Assembly: GCA_021813195.1 (NCBI GenBank) | Contig: JAKALI010000025.1 | Span: forward strand, 1-18,277 | Reading direction: 5' to 3' | Length of the DNA stretch: 18,277 nucleotides | DNA from: Pseudomonadota bacterium | Lineage (GTDB): Bacteria; Pseudomonadota; Alphaproteobacteria; Rhizobiales; Hyphomicrobiaceae | Shown here: positions 10,967 to 18,277 of the stretch, in pieces | How the letters are laid out: the number at the start of each line of letters is the position of its first letter | How positions within the stretch are numbered: position 1 is the first letter of the stretch | The notes under the pieces: model-generated | The model's input: only the letters and a program-made list of their open reading frames with translations | Told to the model about the DNA's origin: nothing | Databases searched by the model: none | Made by a program: the position numbers and the translations under genes

Positions 10967-11703
10967 ATCTCAGCCGACGAAAATTTACCGACGCTGATAA
11001 CTTAAGCGCCAGCGAGAGCAATGAGAATGGGACACGTGCGTTATTCTCGCCAGCCTTCGTGGACTGTGGCATAGATGAACATCATAACAAAGGCCGCACT
11101 CTTGAGCATGTGCTCGCCCTTGATGGCAACCCGGGACATGGAATTTTGTCGTACAACGGCGCTATCCCGGAAGGCTCGTGACCCAGGGCGGCGCCACAAT
11201 GATCGCGGCCAGCCTCATGGGACGCCGACGATTTCGGCCCTCCCAACGCGCCGAAGTCGCCTGCGGCGGTGACCGATCAGGAGTGCCGTTCGATCGATGT
11301 TCTGACCATCTTCATCCAGGCTGTTCGCCAATCGGAACCACCCTGGAGAACGCCGAACGATTTGCACTCGACGACCCATCCTTAAGATGAAGAAGGGTTC
11401 GCCCGCGAACACAACGAGCAACGCAAAACAGCCTCGTGGCAGCGCGCTCGATGCTCTTTGCTGACGGACGATCAAGCCATAGCGCCTGCGTCCACGAACA
11501 AGACTTCTTTGGAGCCTTCGATCAACACAACGTCGTTACATCTCCTTCACGCGTTCACAAGCCGCATTCTGGATGTCGCAACCTTTGGCGATTATCGTAA
11601 CAAATTCTATACGTTCGAATTCTAGAATGCTGACGTGGAAACGTCATCTATCGGATCCATTGCGATCTGCTGTCACCACAACTTCTCACGATCCCGTACC
11701 AAT
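10967..11703. other. Long gene-poor stretch between lipA and the OmpA-family gene
   Basis: About 737 bases without a convincing gene. It must hold the lipA promoter (minus) and that of the OmpA-family gene (plus), but I cannot place either boxes with confidence. A small minus-strand frame at 11041-11109 (22 aa, MLKSAAFVMMFIYATVHEGW..., AAGGG a few bases before its ATG) could encode a tiny membrane peptide. On the plus strand, 11203-11385 stays open with GC-rich third positions but has no ATG and no family I recognise; it may be a gene remnant. The right-hand end is visibly more AT-rich than neighbouring coding DNA. No tRNA, repeat array or transposase trace was seen. Confidence 0.5.
11041..11109 (-). 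CDS. Possible small membrane peptide (22 aa), speculative
   Basis: A very short frame translating as MLKSAAFVMMFIYATVHEGW plus RE, with a hydrophobic centre and charged ends. AAGGG lies about seven bases before the ATG. An in-frame ATG at 11139 would extend it to 32 residues. It lies upstream of lipA on the same strand. A frame this short can arise by chance, so it is listed as a possibility only. Confidence 0.2.
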   Translation of the reverse strand: MLKSAAFVMMFIYATVHEGWRE

Positions 11704-12713
11704 ATGCGTCCGTTCGCGAGTCGATTTTACTTTTTCGGTATTCTCAGTCTCATTGTCGTGGTTTCTTCGTCCGCTGGGTATGCGTCTGAAGATGCAGCCG
11801 GCTGTCGTGACCCTCTCGGCCTGAAACGATTCAAAGACTCGGTACTCGTTCAATGCGAAGCGCGTGACTTTGCAACATACATGCTTCCCAAGGGCAAACT
11901 GCTGTCTTGGGACTACACGGCTCAGAAGGCTAAGTTTGAATCCCATCTTGATCTTTCCGGCCGACTGACAAGCAATCTTTATCTTGTTCCCATTGGGGTC
12001 TCTTCGGAAGAAGTCATGGCGAACTACCGGCTCGAACTCGAGCAAATGGATTTTGGGGAGCTCTTTGCGGCAAATGGCCTGGCGTTCGGCATCGATCAGG
12101 GGCGATTCTTCGAGAGCTTCGGGCCGGGAGGCCAGCTTGTCGGCTATAGTCCAGATCGGTCTCATTTTATCGCAGCAGCGAAGGAAACGGGTGAACAAAA
12201 AACCTATGTTTCGCTTTACATCCTCGAATTTCAGGGCGGGATGCCTCCGAAAATTCAGCCCCAGCTGAACCAGGTGCTCGTGCGCCTCGATACAATCGAA
12301 ACGGGGAACTGCAAAAGCGTATGGAGAAGGTTGTCCCCGCCAGCGAATTCGAGAAGAATTTTGATACATTTGGGCGTGTGACGCTTCAGGGAATCTATTT
12401 CGATTTCAACAAATGGGATCTGAAAACCGAGTCGAAGCCTGCTCTCAACGAAATCGCCGCATATATGCGCAAGCATCCAGAACGGCGGCTACATGTCGTC
12501 GGACATACGGATGCCGTGGGGACATTCGAGTTCAACCTGAAGCTTTCGAGAACCCGAGCCGCTGCTGTCGTTGAGGCTCTTGCGCGGGAATATGGTATTT
12601 CTATAAGCCGTTTGACGCCGAATGGCGTCGGCCCCCTGGCGCCGATCGCGACTAACGTCACTGACGACGGCCGTGCAAAGAACCGCCGTGTCGAACTCGT
12701 CCCACAGCCATGA
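11704..12713 (+). pseudogene. OmpA-family protein with N-terminal unknown domain, frameshifted
   Basis: A secreted protein whose gene is split in two frames. The first frame (from ATG 11704) gives a signal peptide (FYFFGILSLIVVVSSSAGYA) and a domain starting DPLGLKRFKDS and ending VLVRLDTIETG. The second frame then supplies ELQKRMEKVVPASEFEKNF and an OmpA C-terminal peptidoglycan-binding domain: IYFDFNKWDLKTESKPAL, VVGHTDAVGTFEFNLKLS, with the DAP-contact Asp of HTD and the Arg of NRRVEL. Joining needs one more G in the GGGG at 12303-12306; the repaired protein would be about 336 residues. The N-terminal half resembles the unknown domain that precedes OmpA domains in some proteobacterial proteins. 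A GTG at 11635 is an alternative start, but 11704 places the signal peptide properly. It could be a pseudogene or a sequencing error. Likely role: a periplasmic or outer-membrane anchor to peptidoglycan. Confidence 0.75.
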
Positions 12714-12745
12714 TGACAAGTGAAATTTTCGATCGGAGGGCCTTG

Positions 12746-13108
12746 ATGCGTTATAGCCACATTTTGATCGCGAGCACATGCGTGCTAGCAGCCGCACCGA
12801 TCGGCAGAGCATGGGCTCAGGCTCAGACCCTCGCGGATTACATGCGTATCTCCGGCGAGATTGCGGAAGCTCGGTTCAACTGCGGAGCCGAAGTTGACAT
12901 GGCCAAGCTGCACGCCCTTGGACAACCGCACCAACTTCAAACTGGCGACGCCGAGGGTTTGGATAGGGCCAGCAACATGATTGCCCAAGCGATGGCCGCG
13001 GCCAGCGACCGTCGCAAAGCCATGGGAACGGAACAATTCTGCGCTGCAATGATGAGCGCGTATGGGCCCGAGGGACGTGCGGCCCCAGGTCTCATCAAAT
13101 CGTTTTGA
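12746..13108 (+). CDS. Small secreted protein of unknown function
   Basis: A 120-residue protein that I do not recognise. It starts with a clear signal peptide (MRYSHILIASTCVLAAAPIG then RAWAQAQ, likely cleaved after AWA). The mature part of about 93 residues is mostly helical, with two cysteines (FNCGAEV and EQFCAAMM) that could form one disulfide in the periplasm. GGAGGG at 12735-12740 lies 5 bases before ATG 12746, which decides the start. An in-frame ATG at 12710 would overlap the stop of the OmpA-family gene (ATGA) but would put 12 extra residues before the signal peptide. Being 32 bases after the OmpA gene on the same strand, it is probably co-transcribed and may act in the same envelope function; that is inference. 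Confidence 0.75.
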   Translation: MRYSHILIASTCVLAAAPIGRAWAQAQTLADYMRISGEIAEARFNCGAEVDMAKLHALGQPHQLQTGDAEGLDRASNMIAQAMAAASDRRKAMGTEQFCAAMMSAYGPEGRAAPGLIKSF

Positions 13109-13259
13109 CTGATCGACACCGCCCAGTCCATCTCAATCCGGGCGACGCTATGGTCGCCGCCGGTAGTCCGAGCAACGGCCCGACTGCGTGACGGAGCGGA
13201 AGTTGCTTACCGACTTTGGCAGGAAAATCGTGAAAGCCAGCAGTTAGCCAGCCTGCGTG

Positions 13260-13350
13260 TGGCGGAGACGGAGGGATTCGAACCCTCGATACGCTTTTGG
13301 CGTATAACGCTTTAGCAAAGCGCCGCCTTCAGCCACTCGGCCACGTCTCC
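13260..13350 (-). tRNA. tRNA-Ser (anticodon GCT)
   Basis: On the minus strand the acceptor arm GGAGACG (13350 downward) pairs with CGTCTCC, followed by discriminator G and an encoded CCA at 13262-13260. The D-arm is GGCCGAGTGGCTGAAGGC and the anticodon loop TTTGCTAAA gives anticodon GCT, reading AGC/AGU serine codons. There is a long variable arm (class II, as in tRNA-Ser), and the T-arm is GAGGGTTCGAATCCCTC. It lies 95 bases downstream of the exporter operon, same strand. Confidence 0.97.
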
Positions 13351-13445
13351 CCGCTTCGGCTGGCACCCCGTATAGTGGCACGCCCGAATCCTGGCAAGCC
13401 GGGGATTGCCCGGATATCCCATAGCCGTGCAGCCACTGGGAGCGG

Positions 13446-14185
<740 letters not shown>

Positions 14186-14189
<4 letters not shown>

Positions 14190-15421
14190 GATGCCCCCCG
14201 GATGATCTCGACGGGATGCACGCGAGCAGCCTTGCGTGCCGGCAAATAGCCGGCGATCGCGGAAGCGCCGAGCGCAACCAGCGCAGCCAGCAGATAGTGC
14301 GTGGCCGTGTAGTAGAGGGGCAACGTCGTTGTGTCCATGAACGGGGAGCGGAACTCGATCGTGCCGAGCATCTGACACAGCACATAACCCAAAACCCAAC
14401 CGACAAGCGTACCGGCGAAGCCGATCATTAAGGCCTCAAGAAGAAAGATCCGGCGCACGGTACTTTCCGTGAGACCAAGAGACTTCATGATCGCGATGTC
14501 GCGCGTTTTCTCGTGCGTGATGGTGGAGATGATGTTGTAGGTGCCGAACGAAGCCACGAGCAAAATGGCACCGACGACTGTGAACATAATGAAATTACGG
14601 ATCTGGAAAGCCGAAAGCAGATCCTCATTTGCTTCTTGCCACGAGACGGACTTGTAGCGAGTTTGCGCCTCGATGCGCTGTGCGACATCGGCTGCCTGCA
14701 TGATGTCGGCGACGCGAATACGCAAAGCGTTCACGAGCCCCGTTTGGCCCGCAAGAATTTGCGCCGTCTTGAGCAGCGTATAGGCCTGGACTTCATCGTT
14801 CATTGCCACGCCCGAACGCACCAGGGCCACCACCGTGCAGCTGATCACCCGGCCGGTGCCCGAAGTCACGGAAACGGTGTTGCCGACGCGCGCGCCGATT
14901 TTGGTTGCCAACCGGTCGCCCAGAATGATCGCGTTGGAAGATTTGTAGAGTGCATCCAGCGTACCGCCGCGAATTTGACTGGCGAGCTTCGAAACATGAA
15001 CTTCGCGCCTGGGATCGATGCCGGTGATGTTCGCTGCTGTATCGCGTCCGGCGTAGCGAATGACGCCGCGGGTCTGCACGGACGGTGCCACCGCGCCCTC
15101 AAGCCAGCCTTCCAGAGCCGCCATGATGGCGTAAGGATTCTTGATCCCGGGCCGGATTGCTGGCGTGCTCAGACCTGAATAGGCCACCGCCTCGAACAAG
15201 TCTTCGGCGGGCTGGCGAGGCGGCTCGCGCCGCTCGTCGCTAACCGTAATGTGGGGGAGACTATCGACGAGCTCCGAGACGAAATCTCGCTGCGAACCCT
15301 CCATCAGCGCCGCCATCATGATCGAGAATCCCACGCCCATCGCGACGCCCAACAAACCCACGAGTGTCTGCCGCAAGCGCGAGCGCACATGCGTCCAGGC
15401 GATATCGAGGACAAGTCTCAT
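14186..15421 (-). CDS. ABC transporter permease, FtsX/LolC-E/MacB-like
   Basis: An inner-membrane permease of 411 residues with the type VII (MacB/LolCDE/FtsX) fold: one membrane helix near the N-terminus (about 20-40, LLGVAMGVGFSIMMAALMEG), a large periplasmic domain (about 45-275), then three C-terminal helices (about 283-308, 333-357 and 382-400) with the FtsX block. The coupling region EKTRDIAIMKSLGLTESTVR and the final ARKAARVHPVEIIRG are characteristic. The ATG at 15421 overlaps the stop of the fusion-protein gene (ATGA) and its own stop overlaps the ATPase start (GTGA), so the three are translationally coupled. The cargo is unknown; lipoprotein, lipid, peptide or drug export are all possible for this superfamily. 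Confidence 0.92.
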
Positions 15422-16566
15422 CGACTGGCACTCGCTAGCGGCCGCACAGTCTGGCCTTCGGTGAGCTTTGGATCGAAGGGCGATATGACGCTGTCACCAG
15501 CCGCAAGACCAGAGCGGATTTCGACCATCGTCGTCCCGCGGATACCTGTCTTGACCACGCGCTCGCGAACTTTACCGTCCGCGACCATCTGCACCACGTC
15601 GCCAGAGAGTGCTTCTGCTGGAATCAACACGACACTCTGAGCCTCGGCGACAATAACGTTCGCCTCCACGCTCATGCCGATTTTCAAGGGCGTGTCGTCG
15701 GGCAACGACATATAAACGCGGAACGTCTTGGAATCGGGATCACCCTTGGGTGTGATGCTGGCCACTGTGGCGGTCAGCGGCGCGCCGGCGTGTCCTTCGT
15801 GCCGCAACAATACGGACTGACCGGGCGCGATGCGCAGAATGTCGTCTTCGTTCACCTCAGCAACAATGCGCAGTGGGCGAGGCTGACCAACCCACAATAG
15901 TGCATCCCCGGCTGCGATGCTGGCAATCTCACCCACCTCGCCGTCGCGACGGAGCACCACACCATCCACGGGAGATCGCAATTGCAACTCGGCGATGCGG
16001 ACTTTCTGTGCGGCAACGCGCGCTTCCTGCTCGCGAACCTGTGTGATCTTCTCATCGAGAGTCGCACGCGGCGCGGCGTTTCGTTTGACGAGCGCCTCGG
16101 TGCGCTCAGCATCCTCTTTTAGCCGTTCGAGCCGGACTTCCAGCTGAGCGAGAATGGCGCGCTCTTCTGCATCGTCAAGGCGCGCCAGAATATCTCCGGT
16201 CTTTACGGCCTGACCCTCGCAATTGCAGATCTCGACGATGCGGCGGCGGCTGGGTGCGGAAACCTTGGCCCAACTCGTGGGTTCAACGACACCCGTCGCG
16301 TAGATCACCTCGGCCGCAGCGCCCATCCTGGCCGCAGTTACACTCACTTGCGGTCCGCGCGTCGCATAGGCCCAGGCAGCGAGAGCTGCAACAGCAACGA
16401 GTGCGACGATGGCGACCCGTCGCGGCAGCCCCGACAAAGGATGGCGGGCCCGCCCGTCCTGTTCCTCGACAGGGGCATGCCCCATCCTCAGCCAATCGAG
16501 GAGTGTATCGGATATCCCGTCCCACCCTCGAAAACGCATACGATTGAGCGGGCCCAACATCGGCAT
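15418..16566 (-). CDS. HlyD/MacA-like periplasmic membrane-fusion (adaptor) protein
   Basis: An adaptor of 382 residues linking an inner-membrane ABC permease to an outer-membrane channel. The N-terminus is cytoplasmic, then one membrane anchor (about 50-68, VAIVALVAVAALAAWAYA). The biotinyl-lipoyl half-motifs flank a coiled-coil hairpin (about 120-185, LEVRLERLKEDAERTEALVK) and resume at LRSPVDGVVLRRDGEVGE. Beta-barrel and membrane-proximal domains follow (ITPKGDPDSKTFRVYM, LKIGMSVEANVIV, IPAEAL). The start is uncertain: ATG at 16566, 16539 and 16485 are in frame and none has a good ribosome-binding site. It is first in the operon with the permease and ATPase. No outer-membrane factor gene is in the window, so TolC would have to come from elsewhere. 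Confidence 0.92.
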   Translation of the reverse strand: MPMLGPLNRMRFRGWDGISDTLLDWLRMGHAPVEEQDGRARHPLSGLPRRVAIVALVAVAALAAWAYATRGPQVSVTAARMGAAAEVIYATGVVEPTSWAKVSAPSRRRIVEICNCEGQAVKTGDILARLDDAEERAILAQLEVRLERLKEDAERTEALVKRNAAPRATLDEKITQVREQEARVAAQKVRIAELQLRSPVDGVVLRRDGEVGEIASIAAGDALLWVGQPRPLRIVAEVNEDDILRIAPGQSVLLRHEGHAGAPLTATVASITPKGDPDSKTFRVYMSLPDDTPLKIGMSVEANVIVAEAQSVVLIPAEALSGDVVQMVADGKVRERVVKTGIRGTTMVEIRSGLAAGDSVISPFDPKLTEGQTVRPLASASR

Positions 16567-16666
16567 ACTCGCGGTTGGAGGCTAACGGCCGATCGAGCGC
16601 GGGCGCGGCTCACCGCAATAGGCGCCTCGACATTCGTACACTTCAGCCAACTATGCCACGTTGATA

Positions 16667-16713
16667 TCGCCCCGGGCTGATGGAAATCAAATGTGGTCCA
16701 TCACCCGGGGCGA
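16667..16713. repeat. Large near-perfect inverted repeat between the exporter operon and purD
   Basis: TCGCCCCGGGCTGATGGA (16667-16684) is followed, after a 12-base loop, by TCCATCACCCGGGGCGA (16697-16713). The arms pair over 17 bases with a single bulged C (16677). There is no T-run on either side, so it is not a classical terminator, and it sits between two divergent genes. It could be an operator-like palindrome, a hairpin in the purD or exporter leader, or a dispersed palindromic repeat. Confidence 0.8.
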
Positions 16714-16867
16714 CTGAAGCGTGCTGTTCAGCGTTAGCAGCCCGTAACCCGTACTCACGACGAGATCGATCAAGAGTCACGGGCGCTCTCGCCTTCGGTC
16801 GAAGGCTCGGGGAAAGCGCTCACTCTGCGCTTGACCGGCGACAGGTCGGCGGTGCACTGCAAAGCCT

Positions 16868-18160
16868 ATGAACGTGCTTCTCATTGGTGCGGGCGGGCGC
16901 GAGCACGCGTTGGCCTGGAAACTTGCTGCTAGCCCGCTTTTGTCCCGCTTGTTCGCCGCTCCAGGCAATCCAGGCATTGCCGAGGTTGCCGCCTGCGTTG
17001 CGTTGAACGTGTCTGACCATGATGCCGTCATCGCGTTCTGCCGTGTGAACGCGATCGACTTCGTCATTGTGGGGCCCGAAGCGCCGCTCGTGGCCGGCCT
17101 CACGGACGCTTTGGCTGATGCCGGAATAAAGCACTTCGGGCCATCGCGAGCGGCAGCCCAGCTCGAAGGTTCCAAAGGCTTCACGAAGGATCTGTGTCGG
17201 GCTCACGGCATTCCAACTGCCGCCTACGGCCGGTTCAAGGATGCTGCCGCGGCCAGGGCGTATCTTGCCACACAGTCCTTACCGATCGTCGTCAAAGCTG
17301 ACGGCCTTGCCGCAGGCAAAGGCGTCGTGATCGCGCACACGCGCGCAGAAGCCGAAGCTGCGGTCGAAGCGTGCTTCTCTGGCGCCTTCGGCGCTGCAGG
17401 CGCCGAGGTCGTCATCGAGGACTTCTTGGAGGGCGAAGAGGCGAGCTTCTTTGCGTTGTGCGATGGACGCTATGCGCTACCGCTGGCTTCCGCACAGGAT
17501 CACAAGCGCGTCGGCGACGGCGATCGCGGACCCAATACGGGCGGCATGGGTGCCTATTCGCCCGCTGCGATCATGACCTCGGAGATGGTCGAACGCACGA
17601 TGGCTGAAATCATCCGCCCCACGGTCGCCGCGATGGCCGACCGCGGCACGCCTTTCAAGGGCGTTTTGTTTGCCGGCTTGATGATTACGGCCGATGGACC
17701 CAAGCTCATCGAATACAACGTCCGTTTCGGTGATCCAGAAACCCAAGTGCTGATGTTGCGACTCAAGTCGGATCTGCTTGCCGCGATGCTAGCAACCGCC
17801 GACGGCGTGTTGCGCAATTTCGACGTGCGCTGGCATGACGACGTTGCTCTCACCGTCGTCCTGGCCGCGAAGGGCTATCCGGGGACGCCAGAGAAGGGCA
17901 CCGAGATCAAGGGGCTCGACAACGCCGCCCGCGTGACCGGCGTTGAGATCTTCCATGCGGGAACGCGACGCGACGGCGATCGGCTTCTGGCCGACGGCGG
18001 ACGTGTCTTGAACGTTGCTGCACGCGGGAGAACCGTGGCGGAGGCCCAGGCACGCGCCTATGAAGCGATCGCGCGCATCGACTGGCCCGGGGGCTTCTAT
18101 CGCCGCGACATCGGCTGGCGTGCGATCGCTCGCGAAACCTCTGGGCGCGTGAACAACTAG
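16868..18160 (+). CDS. purD: Phosphoribosylamine--glycine ligase (GAR synthetase)
   Basis: ATP-grasp enzyme that joins glycine to phosphoribosylamine in step two of purine synthesis. The 430-residue length is normal. The N-domain starts [19 protein letters not shown] with the Gly-rich loop and has [11 protein letters not shown] at 69-79. The ATP-grasp core shows [11 protein letters not shown] (99-108), [16 protein letters not shown] (141-156), the flexible loop [20 protein letters not shown] (212-231) and the metal-binding [12 protein letters not shown] (282-293). The start is fixed by the N-terminal motif although no strong ribosome-binding site precedes it. It is divergent from the exporter operon across 301 bases and ends 4 bases before the stop of the convergent oxidoreductase gene. 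Identification is secure. Confidence 0.97.
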   Translation: MNVLLIGAGGREHALAWKLAASPLLSRLFAAPGNPGIAEVAACVALNVSDHDAVIAFCRVNAIDFVIVGPEAPLVAGLTDALADAGIKHFGPSRAAAQLEGSKGFTKDLCRAHGIPTAAYGRFKDAAAARAYLATQSLPIVVKADGLAAGKGVVIAHTRAEAEAAVEACFSGAFGAAGAEVVIEDFLEGEEASFFALCDGRYALPLASAQDHKRVGDGDRGPNTGGMGAYSPAAIMTSEMVERTMAEIIRPTVAAMADRGTPFKGVLFAGLMITADGPKLIEYNVRFGDPETQVLMLRLKSDLLAAMLATADGVLRNFDVRWHDDVALTVVLAAKGYPGTPEKGTEIKGLDNAARVTGVEIFHAGTRRDGDRLLADGGRVLNVAARGRTVAEAQARAYEAIARIDWPGGFYRRDIGWRAIARETSGRVNN

Positions 18161-18164
18161 CCGC

Positions 18165-18277
18165 CTACACGGTCAACACGATCTTGCCGATATGTGCGCT
18201 CGACTCCATGCGTTCATGCGCCGCCGCTGCGTCCTTGAGCGCAAACGTGCTGTCGATAGGGATACGTACGCGTCCGG
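18165..18277 (-). CDS. NAD(P)H:quinone oxidoreductase-like (MDR family), C-terminal end (cut by window edge)
   Basis: Only the last 36 or so residues are in the window: the frame read on the minus strand ends IDSTFALKDAAAAHERMESS then AHIGKIVLTV and a TAG stop at 18165-18167. The pattern F-L-D-A-A-x-AH-x-x-M-x-x-x-x-H-x-GKIVL is the usual end of zinc-free medium-chain dehydrogenases of the quinone oxidoreductase type (QOR/PIG3-like). The start and the cofactor motif lie to the right of the window. Its stop and the purD stop are 4 bases apart, so the two transcripts must overlap at their ends. Confidence 0.88.
   Translation of the reverse strand, partial: GRVRIPIDSTFALKDAAAAHERMESSAHIGKIVLTV

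Noticed and set aside
11203..11385. Start-less plus-strand open frame in the gene-poor stretch
   Set aside because: Codon use looks fair, but there is no ATG, stops lie just upstream at 11179 and 11200, and I recognise no family; kept only as a possible remnant.
10967..13260. Integrative element inserted at tRNA-Ser
   Set aside because: I looked for a copy of the tRNA 3' end (TGGCGGAGACGGAGGG) on the left side and for an integrase gene; neither is present.
13386..13407. Terminator hairpin between the exporter ATPase and tRNA-Ser
   Set aside because: AATCC/GGATT with an inner GGC/GCC pairs only with an internal loop and has no T-run; too weak to call.

Overview
The window looks like chromosomal DNA of a high-GC alphaproteobacterium, most likely order Hyphomicrobiales (Rhizobiales). 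I base this on the sequence character of the housekeeping proteins (Ppa, a short GpmA, LeuB, LipA, ThiC), on the dapB-gpmA neighbourhood, and on a strong G/C preference at third codon positions. I cannot assign a genus.

Layout, left to right. 1-280: 3' end of a short-chain dehydrogenase (+). 442-3230: ppa, dapB, gpmA and a DUF4337-type membrane protein, all +, the last two overlapping. 3231-4342: an ImmA/IrrE-like zinc metallopeptidase gene (+) with two C-terminal membrane segments, broken by a one-base frameshift. 4343-5365: a secreted M23 metallopeptidase (-). 5510-6625: leuB (+). 6646-9957: on the minus strand, a TPP riboswitch, thiC and a ChaA-type cation/proton antiporter. 10016-10966: lipA (-). 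10967-11703: a long gene-poor stretch. 11704-13108: an OmpA-family outer-membrane/periplasmic gene (+), also broken by a one-base frameshift, followed by a small secreted protein. 13260-13350: tRNA-Ser(GCT) (-). 13446-16566: a tightly overlapped three-gene operon (-) of membrane-fusion protein, FtsX-like permease and LolD-like ATPase. 16567-16867: a divergent intergenic region with a large near-perfect inverted repeat. 16868-18160: purD (+). 18165-18277: 3' end of a quinone oxidoreductase (-).

Most genes are core metabolism: pyrophosphate removal, lysine/peptidoglycan precursor (DapB), glycolysis (GpmA), leucine (LeuB), thiamine pyrimidine (ThiC), lipoate (LipA), purine (PurD). Around them sits a cell-envelope theme: M23 peptidase, OmpA-like protein, small secreted protein and the tripartite ABC exporter. 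The thiC leader has a clear TPP aptamer and a candidate switching helix that reuses the 3' strand of P1.

I see no CRISPR array, phage, insertion sequence or obvious defence system. The most unusual items are the frameshifted membrane-tethered ImmA/IrrE-like peptidase, the second frameshift in the OmpA gene (both behave as if one G were missing from a G run), the inverted repeat between the exporter operon and purD, and the accessory OmpA/small-protein locus between lipA and tRNA-Ser.
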